In this document: positions 28,501 to 40,479 of the stretch, in pieces
Layout: each line of letters opens with the position of its first letter
Position numbering within the stretch: the stretch's first letter is position 1
DNA from: Ptiloglossa arizonensis
Taxonomy: Eukaryota > Arthropoda > Insecta > Hymenoptera > Colletidae
Reading direction: 5' to 3'
DNA: 64,000 nucleotides
Assembly: GCF_051014685.1 (NCBI RefSeq)
Contig: NW_027478418.1
Coordinates: 310,001 to 374,000 of the forward strand
Made by a program: the position numbers and the translations under genes
The notes under the pieces: model-generated
Told to the model about the DNA's origin: nothing
The model's database searches: none
What the model saw: the letters and a program-made list of their open reading frames with translations, nothing else

Positions 28501-31500
28501 ATAGGAATTAATGGAGATCGTCAATCCGTTCGCGAGATATGGGCGTTTGATGATAAGGAATGGTTGAGAAACCATCAAAATTTTCGCTGGTCTGATACTC
28601 GAAACCAATAACTGGAATGGCCTAGGGGAAAGGTACACACACCATTGTAATCGGGCGAGATTCTACTTTCAGGTGCAACAGGAATTAATGGAGTTCGTCA
28701 ATCCGTTCGCGAGATATGGGAGTTTGAAGTTAAGGAATGGTTGTGAAACCATCAAAATTTTCGCAAGTCTGATACTCGAAACCAATAACTACAAAGGCAT
28801 AGGTGAAAAACACACATATCTTTGTAATCGAGCGTGTTTCTACTTTCAGATGCAACAGGAATTTCTCGAGTTCGTCATTCCGTTCGAGAGAAATGGGAGT
28901 TTGATGTTAAGGAATGCTTGAGAAACCATCGAAATTTTCGCAATTCGGATGCTAGAAACGAATAACTGGAATGGCCAAGGGGAAAAGTACACACACCATT
29001 CTAATAGGGCGGGGGTCTACTTTCAGATGCAACAGGAATTAATGGAGTTCGTCAATCCGTTCGCGAGATATGGGAGTTTGAAGTTAAGGAATGGTTGTGA
29101 AACCATCAAAATTTTCGCAAGTCTGATACACGAAACCAATAACTACAAAGGCCTAGGGCAAAAACACAGATACCTTTGTAATCGGGCGGGTTTCCACTCT
29201 CAGATGCAACAGGAACTTCTCGAGTTCGTCAATCCGTTCGCGAGGTATGGGAGTTTGAAGTTAAGTAATGTTTGAGAAACCATCGAAATTTTCGCAACTC
29301 TGATGCTAGAAACGAATAACTGGAATGGCCTAGGGGAAAAGTACACACACCATTCTAATCGGGCGAGGGTCTACTTTCAGATGCAACAGGAATTTCTGGA
29401 GTTCGTCAATCCGTTCGCGCGATATGGGAGTTTGAAGTTAAGGAATTGTTGAGAAACCATCAAAATTTTCGCAAGTCTGATACTCGAAACCAATAACTAC
29501 AAAGGCCTAGGTGAAAAACACACATACCTTTGCAATCGGGCTGGTTTCCACTCTCAGATGCAACAGGAACTTCTCGAGTTCGTCAATCCGTTCGCGAGGT
29601 ATGGGAGTTTGAAGTTAAGGAATGGTTGAGAAACTATCAAAATTTTCGCAAGTCTGATACTCGAAACCAATAACTACAAAGGCCTAGGTGAAAAACACAC
29701 ATATCTTTGTAATCGGGCGAGTTTCTACTTTCAGATGCAACAGGAATTTCTGGAGTTCGTCAATCCGTTCGCGAGATATGGGAGTTTGAAGTTAAGGAAT
29801 TGTTGAGAAACCATCAAAATTTTCGCAAGTCTGATACACGAAACCAATAACTACAAAGGCCTAGGGCAAAAACACACATATCTTTGTAATCGGGCGAGTT
29901 TCTACTTTCAGATGCAACAGGAATTTCTCGAGTTCGTCAATCCGTTCGCGAGAAATGGGAGTTTGAAGTTAAGGAATGGTTGAGAAACTATCAAAATTTT
30001 CGCAAGTCTGATACTCGAAACCAATAACTACAAAGGCCTAGGTGAAAAACACACATATCTTTGTAATCGGGCTAGTTTCTACATTCAGATGCAACAGGAA
30101 TATCTCGAGTTCGTCAATCCGTTCGCGAGATAAGGGAGTTAGAAGTTAAGGAATGCTTGACAAACCATGAAAATTTTCGCAAGTCTGATACTCGAAACCA
30201 GTAACTGGAATGGCCTAGGGGAAAAGTACACACACCATTGTAATCGGGCGAGATTCTACTTTCAGATGCAACAGGAATTAATGGAGTTCGTCAATCCGTT
30301 CGCGAGATATGGGTGTTTGAAGTTAAGGAATGTTTGAGAAACCATCGAAATTTTCGCAATTCTGATGCTAGAAACGAATAACTGGAATGGCCTAGGGGAA
30401 AAGTACACACACCACTCTAATCGAGCGAGGTTCTACTTTCAGATGCAACAGGAATTTCTCGAGTTCGTCAATCCGTTCGCGTGATATGGGAGTTTGAAGA
30501 TAAGAAGTGGTTGAGAAACCATCCAAATTTTCGCAAGTCTGATACTCGAAACCAATAACTACAAAGGCCTAGGGGAAAAATACACACACCATTGTAATCG
30601 GGCGAGATTCTACTTTCAGATGCAACAGGAATTAATGGAGTTCGTCAATCCGTTCACGAGATATGGGAGTTTGAAGTTAAGGAATGGTTAAGAAACCATC
30701 GAAATTTTCGCAATTCTGATGCTCGAAACGAATAACAGGAATGGCCTAGGGGCAAAGTACACACACCATTCTAATCGGGCGAGTCTCTACTTTCAGATGC
30801 AACAGGAATTTCTGGAGTTCGTCAAGCCGTTCGCGAGATATGGGAGTTTGAAGTTAAGGAATTCTTGAGAAACGATCAAAATTTTCGCAAGTCTGATACA
30901 CGAAACCAATAACTACAAAGGCCTAGGGCAAAAACACACATACCTTTGTAATCGGGCGGGTTTCCACTCTCAGATGCAACAGGAACTTCTCGAGTTCGTC
31001 AATCCGTTCGCGAGATATGGGAGTTTGAAGTTAAGGAATGTTTGAGAAACCATCGAAATTTTCGCAATTCTGATGCCAGAAACGAATAACTGGAATGGCC
31101 TAGGGGAAAAGTACACACACCACTCTAATCGGGCGAGGGTCTACTTTCAGATGCAACAGGAATTTCTGGAGTTCGTCAATCCGTTCGCGAGATATGGGAG
31201 TTTGAAGTTAAGGAATTGTTGAGAAACCATCAAAATTTTCGCAAGTCTGATACACGAAACCAATAACTACAAAGGCCTATAGCAAAAACACACATATCTT
31301 TGTAATCGGGCGAGTTTCTACTTTCAGATGCAACAGGAATTTCTCGAGTTCGTCAATCCATTCGCGAGAAATGGGAGTTTGAAGTTAAGGAATGGTTGAG
31401 AATCTATCAAAATTTTCGCAAGTCTGATACTCGAAACCAATAACTGGAATGGCCTAGGGGAAAAGTACACACACCATTGTAATCGGGCGAGATTCTACTT

Positions 31501-32708
31501 TCAGATGCAACAGGAATTTCTCGAGTTCGTCAATCCGTTCGCGAGAAATGGGAGTTTGAAGTTAAGGAATGGTAGAGAAACTATCAAAATTTTCGCAAGA
31601 CTGATACCCGAAACCAATAACTACAAAGGCCTAGGTGAAAAACACACATATCATTGTAATCGGGCGAGTTTCTGCTTTCAGATGCTACAGGAATTTCTCG
31701 ATTTCGTCAATCCGTTCGCGAGATATGGGAGTTTGAAGTTAAGGAATGCTTGAGAAACCATCAAAATTTTCGGCGGTCTGATACTCGAAACCAATAACTG
31801 GAATGACCTAGGGGAAAAGTACACACACCATTGTAATCGGGCGAGTTTCCACTTTTAGATGCAACAGGAATTTCTCGAGTTCGTCAATCCGTTCGCGAGA
31901 TATGGGAGTTTGAAGTTAAGGAATGGTTGAGAAACCATCCAAATTTTCGCAAGTCTGATACTCGAAACCAATAACTACAAAGGCCTAGGGGAAAAATACA
32001 CATACCGTTGTAATCGGGCGAGATTCTACTTTCAGATGCAATAGGAATTAATGGAGATCGTCAATCCGTTCGCGAGATATGGGCGTTTGATGATAAGGAA
32101 TGGTTGAGAAACCATCAAAATTTTCGCTGGTCTGATACTCGAAACCAATAACTGGAATGGCCTAGGGGAAAGGTACACACACCATTGTAATCGGGCGAGA
32201 TTCTACTTTCAGGTGCAACAGGAATTAATGGAGTTCGTCAATCCGTTCGCGAGATATGGGAGTTTGAAGTTAAGGAATGGTTGTGAAACCATCAAAATTT
32301 TCGCAAGTCTGATACTCGAAACCAATAACTACAAAGGCATAGGTGAAAAACACACATATCTTTGTAATCGAGCGTGTTTCTACTTTCAGATGCAACAGGA
32401 ATTTCTCGAGTTCGTCATTCCGTTCGAGAGAAATGGGAGTTTGATGTTAAGGAATGCTTGAGAAACCATCGAAATTTTCGCAATTCGGATGCTAGAAACG
32501 AATAACTGGAATGGCCAAGGGGAAAAGTACACACACCATTCTAATAGGGCGAGGGTCTACTTTCAGATGCAACAGGAATTAATGGAGTTCGTCAATCCGT
32601 TCGCGAGATATGGGAGTTTGAAGTTAAGGAATGGTTGTGAAACCATCAAAATTTTCGCAAGTCTGATACACGAAACCAATAACTACAAAGGCCTAGGGCA
32701 AAAACACA
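25576..32708 (+). repeat. Tandem 20-monomer HOR duplication, nearly identical
   Basis: Two copies lie at an exact offset of 3,540 bp (20 x 177). Reading line against line, I saw only two mismatches over the 3.54-kb unit: AACCATGAAAATT near 28,221 versus AACCATCAAAATT near 31,761, and GGGCGGGGGTC near 29,012 versus GGGCGAGGGTC near 32,552. The matching tract is bounded on the left by TTTCC at 25,575 against TTTTC at 29,115, and on the right by ACACAGATACC at 29,169 against ACACATATATC at 32,709. Each copy has its own GAGATAAGGG module (26,588 and 30,128) and its own GGTAGAGAAAC monomer, in which TGA is changed. This is among the youngest amplifications in the window; an assembly duplication is the main alternative. 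Confidence 0.93.
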
Positions 32709-33930
32709 TATATCTTTGTAATCGGGCGAGTTTCTACTTTCAGATGCAACAGGAATTTCTCAAGATCGTCATTCCGTTCGCGAGATATGGGAGTTTGAAG
32801 TTAAGGAATGCTTGAGAAACCATCAAAATTTTCGCTGGTCTGATACTCGAAACCAATAACTGGAATGACCTAGGGGAAAGGAACACACACCATTCTAATC
32901 GGGCGAGGGTCTACTTTCAGATGCAACAGGAATTTCTGGAGTTCGTCAATCCGTTCGCGAGATATGGGAGTTTGAAGTTAAGGAATGCTTGAGAAACCAT
33001 CAAAATTTTCGCTGGTCTGATACTCGAAACCAATAACTGGAATGACCTAGGGGAAAAGTAAACACACCATTCTAATCGGGCGAGGGTCTACTTTCAGATG
33101 CAACAGGAATTTCTCGAGTTCGTCAATCCGTTCGCGAGATGTGGGAGTTTGAAGTTAAGGAATGGTTGAGAAACCATCAAAATTTTCGCTGTTCTGATAC
33201 TCGAAACCAATAACTGGAATGGCCTAGGGGAAAAGTACACATACCATTGTAATCGGGCAAGCTTCTACTTTCAGATGCAACAGGAATTTCTCGAGTTCGT
33301 CACTCCGTTCGCGAGATATGGGAGTTTGAAGTTAAGGAATGGTTGAGAAACCTTCAAAATTTTCGCAAGTCTGACACTCCAAACCAATAACTGGATCGGC
33401 CTAGGGGAAAAGTACACACACCGTTGTAATCGGGCGAGTTTCTGCGCTCAGATGCAATAGGAAATTCTCGAGTTCGTCAATCCGTTCGCGAGATATGGAA
33501 GTGTGAAAATAAGGAATGGTTGAGAAACCGTCAAAATTTTCGCAAGTCTGATACTCGACACCAATAACTACAAAGGCCTAGGGGAAAAAGGCACATACCG
33601 TTGTAATCGGGCGAGTTTCTACTTTCAGATGCAACAGGAATTTCTCGAGTTCGTCAATCCGTTCTCGAGAAATGGGAGTTTGAAGTTAAGGAATGGTTGA
33701 GAAACCATCAAAATTTTCGCAAGTCTGATAGTCGAAACCCATAACTGGAATGGCCTAGGGGAAAAGTACGCATACCATTGTAATCGGGCGAGTTTCTACT
33801 TTCAGATGCAACAAGAATTTCTCGAGTTCGTCAATCCGTTCGCGAAATATGGGAGTTTGAAGTTAAGGACTGGTTGAAAAACCATCAAAATTTTCGCAAG
33901 TCTGATACTCGAAACCAATAACTACAAATG
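32709..33930 (+). repeat. Transition zone between families A and B
   Basis: About seven monomers change gradually in type. Up to about 33,100 they are A-like, repeating the 8,900-9,100 and 11,570-11,700 block (GCTGGTCTGATACTCG, GGAATGACC, AGGAACACACACC). From about 33,180 they show GCTGTTCTGATACTCG, GACACTCCAAACC, ACTGGATCGGCC and GCAATAGGAAATTC, all B variants. Singletons such as TTTCTGCGCTCAG near 33,437 and TTCTCGAGAAATGG near 33,663 make this stretch more heterogeneous than its neighbours. The 177-bp register is unbroken across it. Confidence 0.72.
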
Positions 33931-34931
33931 CCTAGGGGAAAAATACACATACCATTGTAATCGGGCGAGTTTCTACTTTCAGATACAATAGGAATTTCAC
34001 GAGGTCGTCAATGCGTTCGCGAGACATGGAAGTTCGAAGTTAAGGAATGCTTGAGAAACCATCAAAGTTTTCGCAATTCTGATGCTAGAAACGAATAACT
34101 GGAATGACCTACGGGAAAGGTACACACACCATTGTAATCGGGCGAGCTTCTACTTTCAGATGCAACAGGAAATTCTCGAGTTCGTCAATCGGTTCGCGAG
34201 ATATGGCAGTTTGAAGATAAGGAATGGTTGAGAAATCATCAAAATTTTCGCAAGTCTGATACTCGAATCCAATAACTACTATGGCCTAGGGCAAAAAAAA
34301 ACATACCGTTGTAATCGGGCGAGTTTCTGCTTTCAGATGCAATAGGAAATTCTTGAGTTCGTCTATCCGTTCGTGAGATATGGAAGTGTGAAAATAAGGA
34401 ATGGTTGAGAAATCATCAAAATTTTCGCAAGTCTGATACTCGAAACCAGTCACTACAAAGGCCTAGGGGAAAAATACACATACCGCTGTAATCGGGCGAG
34501 ATTCTACTTTCAGATACAATAGGAATTTCACGAGTTCGTCAATGCGTTCGCGAGATATGGAAGTTTGAAGTTAAGGAATGGTTGAGAAACCATCAAAATT
34601 TTCGCAAGTCTGATACTCGAAACCAATAACTACAAAGGCCTAGGGGTAAAATACACATACCGTTGTAATCGGACGAGTTTCTACTTCCACATGCAACAGG
34701 AAATTCTCGAGTTCCTCAATCCGTTCGCGAGATATGGAAGTTTGAAGCTAAGGAATGCTTGAGAAACCATCAAAATTTTCGCTGATCTGATACTCGAAAC
34801 CAACAACTGGAATGGCCTAGGTGAAAAGTACACACACCGCTGTAATCGGGCGAGTTTCTGCTTTCAGATGCAATAGGAAATTCTCGAGTTCGTCAATCCG
34901 TTCGCGAGATATGGGAGTTTGAAGTTAAGGA

Positions 34932-34947
34932 ATGGTTGAGAAACCAT
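34932..34947 (+). other. Stem-loop ATGGTT-GAGA-AACCAT (representative)
   Basis: A perfect 6-bp inverted repeat with a four-base GAGA spacer; as RNA the loop would fit the GNRA tetraloop class. It recurs in most family B monomers (for example about 33,694, 35,110, 36,355 and 37,592) and in the A monomers reading AATGGTTGAGAAACCATC. Many A monomers weaken the left arm (ATTGTT, ATTCTT, ATGTTT, ATGCTT) without a matching change on the right, so there is no compensatory evidence for RNA folding. The in-frame TGA of the forward pseudo-reading frame lies in this element. Confidence 0.55.
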
Positions 34948-34948
34948 C

Positions 34949-35084
34949 AAAATTTTCGCAAGTCTGATACTCGAAACCAATAACTACAAAGGCCTAGGGG
35001 AAAAATACACACACCATTGTAATCGGGCGAGTTTCTACTTTCAGATGCAACAGGAAATTCTCGAGTTCGTCAATCCGTTCGCGA
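34949..35084 (+). other. Palindromic words of the monomer (representative)
   Basis: One family B monomer shows the palindromes AAAATTTT (34,949-34,956), AGGCCT overlapping CCTAGG (34,990-34,998), CTCGAG (35,060-35,065) and TCGCGA (35,079-35,084). They recur in most monomers of both families, with CTCGAG lost where family A reads CTGGAG. CCTAGG and TCGCGA are close to universal. Such dyads are common in centromere satellites and would also give 177-bp ladders with enzymes recognising these words. Confidence 0.75.
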
Positions 35085-35820
35085 GATATGGGAGTTTGAA
35101 CTTAAGGAATGGTTGAGAAACCATCAAAATTTTCGCAAGTCTTACACTCCAAACCAATAACTACAATGGCCTAGGGGAAAAATACACATACCGCTGTAAT
35201 CGGGCGAGTTTCTGCTTTCAGATGCAATAGGAAATTCTCGAGTTCGTCAATCCGTTCGCGAGATATGGGAGTTTGAAGATAAGGAATGTTTGAGAAATCA
35301 TCAAAATTTTCGCAAGTCTGGTACTCGAAACCAATAACTACTATGGCCTAGGGCAAAAAAAAACATACCGTTGTAATCGGGCGAGTTTCTGCTTTCAGAT
35401 GCAATAGGAAATTCTCGAGTACGTCTATCCGTTCGCGAGATATGGAAGTGTGAATATAAGGAATGGTTGAGAAATCATCAAAATTTTCGCAAGTCTGATA
35501 CTCGAAACCAATAACTGCAAAGGCCTAGGGGAAAAATACACATACCGCTATAATCGGGCGAGTTTCTACTTTCAGATGCTTCAGGAATTTCTCGTGTTCG
35601 TCAATCCGTTTGCGAGATATGGGAGTTTGAAGTTAAGGAATGGTTGAGGAACCATCAAAATTTTCGCAAGTCTGATACTCGAAACCAATAACTGCAAAGG
35701 CCTAGGGGAAAAATACACATACCGCTATAATCGGGCGAGTTTCTACTTTCAGATGCATCAGGAATTTCTCGTGTTCGTCAATCCGTTCGCGAGATATGGG
35801 AGTTTGAAGTTAAGGAATGG

Positions 35821-36174
35821 TTGAGGAACCATCAAAATTTTCGCAAGTCTGATACTCGAAACCAAGAACTACAAAGGCCTAGGGGTAAAATACACATACC
35901 GTTGTAATCGGGCGAGTTTCTACTTCCACATGCAACAGGAAATTCTCGAGTTCCTCAATCCGTTCGCGAGATATGGAAGTTTGAAGCTAAGGAATGGTTG
36001 AGGAACCATCAAAATTTTCGCAAGTCTGATACTCGAAACCAAGAACTACAAAGGCCTAGGGGTAAAATACACATACCGTTGTAATCGGGCGAGTTTCTAC
36101 TTCCACATGCAACAGGAAATTCTCGAGTTCCTCAATCCGTTCGCGAGATATGGAAGTTTGAAGCTAAGGAATGC
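35821..36174 (+). repeat. Adjacent identical monomers (single-monomer duplication)
   Basis: The monomer with GGTTGAGGAACC, ACCAAGAACTAC, GGGGTAAAATAC, CTTCCACATGCAAC and GAGTTCCTCAATCC occurs twice in succession and reads identically over 177 bp. The corresponding place in the paired HOR copy (about 39,361-39,537) has it once. The preceding two monomers (about 35,464-35,817, with CCGCTATAATCGGG) are also near copies of each other. This is the smallest scale of unequal exchange visible in the window. Confidence 0.85.
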
Positions 36175-39100
36175 TTGAGAAACCATCAAAATTTTCGCAA
36201 GTCTGATACTCGAAATCAATAACTACAAAGGCCTAGGGGAAAAATAAACATACCGTTGTAATCGGACGAGTGTCTACTTTCAGATGCATCAGGAATTTCT
36301 CGAGTTCGTCAATCCGTTCGCGAGATATGGGAGTTTGAAGTTAAGGAATGGTTGAGAAACCATCAAAATTTTCGCAAGTCTGATACTCGAAACCAATAAC
36401 TACAAAGGCCTAGGGGAAAAATACGCATACCGTTGTAATCGGGCGAGTTTCTACTTTCAGATGCATCAGAAATTTCTCGAGATCGTCAATCCGTTCGCGA
36501 GATATGGGAGTTTGAAGTTAAGGAATGGTTGAGAAACTATCAAAATTTTCGCAAGTCTGATACTCGAAACCAATAACTACAAAGGCCTAGGGGAAAAATA
36601 CACATACCGCTGTAATCGGGCGACATTCTACTTCCACATGCAACAGGAATTTCTCGCGTTCGTCAATCCGTTCGCGAGATATGGGAGTTTGAAGTTAATG
36701 TGTGGTTGAGAAACCATCAAAATTTTCGCTGTTCTGATACTCGAAACCAATAACTGGAATGGCCTAGGGGAAAAGTACACACACCGTTATAATCGGTCGA
36801 GTTTCTGCTTTCAGATGCAATAGGAAATTCTCCAGTTCGTCAATCCGTTCGCGAGATATGGGAGTTTGATGTTAAGGAATGGTTGAGAAACCATCAAAAT
36901 TTTCGCAAGTCTGATACTCGAAACCAATAACTACAAAGGCCTAGGGGAAAAATACACATACCGTTGTAATCGGGCGAGTTTCTGCTTTCAGATGCAATAG
37001 GAAATTCTCGAGTTCGTCAATCCGATCGCGAGATTTGGAAGTTTGAAGTTAAGGAATGCTTGAGGAGCCATCAAAATTTTCGCTGGTCTGATACTCGAAA
37101 CCAACAACTGGAATGGCCTAGGGGAAAAGTACACACACCGTTATAATCGGTCGAGTTTCTGCTTTCAGATGCAATAGGAAATTCTCCAGTTCGTCAATCC
37201 GTTCGCGAGATATGGGAGTTTGAAGTTAAGGAATGGTTGAGAAACCATCAAAATTTTCGCAAGTCTGATACTCGAAACCAATAACTACAAAGGCCTAGGG
37301 GAAAAATACACATACCGTTGTAATGGGGCGAGTTTCTACTTCCACATGCAACAGGAATTTCTCGAGGTCGTCACTCCGTTCGCGAGATATGGGAGTTAGA
37401 AGTTAAGGAATGGTTGAGAAAACTTCAAAATTTTCGCTGATCTGATACTCGAAACCAACAACTGGAATGGCCTAGGGGAAAAGTACACACACCGTTATAA
37501 TCGGTCGAGTTTCTGCTTTCAGATGCAATAGGAAATTCTCCAGTTCGTCAATCCGTTCGCGAGATATGGGAGTTTGAAGTTAAGGAATGGTTGAGAAACC
37601 ATCAAAATTTTCGCAAGTCTGATACTCGAAACCAATAACTACAAAGGCCTGGGGGAAAAATACACATACCATTGTAATCGGGCGAGTTTCTACTTTCAGA
37701 TACAATAGGAATTTCACGAGGTCGTCAATGCGTTCGCGAGACATGGAAGTTCGAAGTTAAGGAATGCTTGAGAAACCATCAAAATTTTCGCAATTCTGAT
37801 GCTAGAAACGAATAACTGGAATGACCTACGGGAAAGGTACACACACCATTGTAATCGGGCGAGCTTCTACTTTCAGATGCAACAGGAAATTCTCGAGTTC
37901 GTCAATCGGTTCGCGAGATATGGCAGTTTGAAGATAAGGAATGGTTGAGAAATCATCAAAATTTTCGCAAGTCTGATACTCGAATCCAATAACTACTATG
38001 GCCTAGGGCAAAAAAAAACATACCGTTGTAATCGGGCGAGTTTCTGCTTTCAGATGCAATAGGAAATTCTTGAGTTCGTCTATCCGTTCGCGAGATATGG
38101 AAGTGTGAAAATAAGGAATGGTTGAGAAATCATCAAAATTTTCGCAAGTCTGATACTCGAAACCAGTCACTACAAAGGCCTAGGGGAAAAATACGCATAC
38201 CGCTGTAATCGGGCGAGATTCTACTTTCAGATACAATAGGAATTTCACGAGTTCGTCAATGCGTTCGCGAGATATGGAAGTTTGAAGTTAAGGAATGGTT
38301 GAGAAACCATCAAAATTTTCGCAAGTCTGATACTCGAAACCAATAACTACAAAGGCCTAGGGGTAAAATACACATACCGTTGTAATCGGACGAGTTTCTA
38401 CTTCCACATGCAACAGGAAATTCTCGAGTTCCTCAATCCGTTCGCGAGATATGGAAGTTTGAAGCTAAGGAATGCTTGAGAAACCATCAAAATTTTCGCT
38501 GATCTGATACTCGAAACCAACCACTGGAATGGCCTAGGTGAAAAGTACACACACCGCTGTAATCGGGCGAGTTTCTGCTTTCAGATGCAATAGGAAATTC
38601 TCGAGTTCGTCAATCCGTTCGCGAGATATGGGAGTTTGAACTTAAGGAATGGTTGAGAAACCATCAAAATTTTCGCAAGTCTTACACTCCAAACCAATAA
38701 CTACAATGGCCTAGGGGAAAAATACACATACCGCTGTAATCGGGCGAGTTTCTGCTTTCAGATGCAATAGGAAATTCTCGAGTACGTCTATCCGTTCGCG
38801 AGATATGGAAGTGTGAATATAAGGAATGGTTGAGAAATCATCAAAATTTTCGCAAGTCTGGTACTCGAAACCAATAACTACTATGGCCTAGGGCAAAAAA
38901 AAACATACCGTTGTAATCGGGCGAGTTTCTGCTTTCAGATGCAATAGGAAATTCTCGAGTACGTCTATCCGTTCGCGAGATATGGAAGTGTGAATATAAG
39001 GAATGGTTGGGAAATCATCAAAATTTTCGCAAGTCTGATACTCGAAACCAATAACTGCAAAGGCCTAGGGGAAAAATACACATACCGCTCTAATCGGGCG

Positions 39101-40479
39101 AGTTTCTACTTTCAGATGCATCAGGAATTTCTCGTGTTCGTCAATCCGTTCGCGAGATATGGGAGTTTGAAGTTAAGGAATGGTTGAGGAACCATCAAAA
39201 TTTTCGCAAGTCTGATACTCGAAACCAATAACTGCAAAGGCCTAGGGGAAAAATACACATACCGCTATAATCGGGCGAGTTTCTACTTTCAGATGCATCA
39301 GGAATTTCTCGTGTTCGTCAATCCGTTCGCGAGATATGGGAGTTTGAAGTTAAGGAATGGTTGAGGAACCATCAAAATTTTCGCAAGTCTGATACTCGAA
39401 ACCAAGAACTACAAAGGCCTAGGGGTAAAATATACATACCGTTGTAATCGGGCGAGTTTCTACTTCCACATGCAACAGGAAATTCTCGAGTTCCTCAATC
39501 CGTTCGCGAGATATGGAAGTTTGAAGCTAAGGAACGCTTGAGAAACCATCAAAATTTTCGCAAGTCTGATACTCGAAATCAATAACTACAAAGGCCTAGG
39601 GGAAAAATACACATACCGTTGTAATCGGACGAGTTTCTACTTTCAGATGCATCAGGAATTTCTCGAGTTCGTCAATCCGTTCGCGAGATATGGGAGTTTG
39701 AAGTTAAGGAATGGTTGAGAAACCATCAAAATTTTCGCAAGTCTGATACTCGAAACCAATAACTACATAGGCCTAGGGGAAAAATACGCATACCGTTGTA
39801 ATCGGGCGAATTTCTACTTTCAGATGCATCAGGAATTTCTCGAGTTCGTCAATCCGTTCGCGAGATATGGGAGTTTGAAGTTAAGGAATGGTTGAGAAAC
39901 TATCAAAATTTTCGCAAGTCTGATACTCGAAACCAATAACTACAAAGGCCTAGGGGAAAAATACACATACCGCTGTAATCGGGCGACATTCTACTTCCAC
40001 ATGCAACAGGAATTTCTCGCGTTCGTCAATCCGTTCGCGAGATATGGGAGTTTGAAGTTAAGGTGTGGTTGAGAAACCATCAAAATTTTCGCTGTTCTGA
40101 TACTCGAAACCAATAACTGGAATGGCCTAGGGGAGAAGTACACATACCGTTGTAATCGGGCGAGTTTCTGCTTTCAGATGCAATAGGAAATTCTCGAGTT
40201 CGTCAATCCGATCGCGAGATTTGGGAGTTTGAAGTTAAGGAATGGTTGAGAAACCATCAAAATTTTCGCAAGTCTGATACTCGAAACCAATAACTACAAA
40301 GGCCTAGGGGAAAAATACACATACCGTTGTAATGGGGCGAGTTTCTACTTCCATATGCAACAGGAATTTCTCGAGGTCGTCACTCCGTTCGCGAGATATG
40401 GGAGTTAGAAGTTAAGGAATGGTTGAGAAAACTTCAAAATTTTCGCTGGTCTGATACTCCAAACCAATAACTGGAATGG

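Larger units (their letters stand above)
1..33100 (+). repeat. Satellite family A subarray
   Basis: Monomers in the first half share diagnostic variants. The box before TAATCGGGC or CAATCGGGC reads mostly CCATTCT, CCATTGT, CCTTTGT or CCTTTGC. After TGCAACAGG the sequence is usually AATTTCTGGAG, AATTTCTCGAG, AACTTCTCGAG or AATTAATGGAG. Many monomers carry GATGCTAGAAACGAATAAC in place of GATACTCGAAACCAATAAC. The hairpin left arm is often weakened (AATTGTT, AATTCTT, AATGTTT). The last AATTTCTGGAG monomer lies near 32,935. The boundary with family B falls at about 33,100-33,450 and stays in phase with the 177-bp register, so the families share an ancestor and were joined by homologous exchange or gradual replacement rather than by an unrelated insertion. 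Confidence 0.85.

Noticed and set aside
33100..33930. Transposon insertion or array break at the family A/B border
   Set aside because: The 177-bp register and landmark order continue without gap, target-site duplication or foreign sequence.
34932..34947. Hairpin as a transcription terminator
   Set aside because: It repeats in every monomer, is followed by AAAATTTT rather than a clean T run, and there is no gene upstream.
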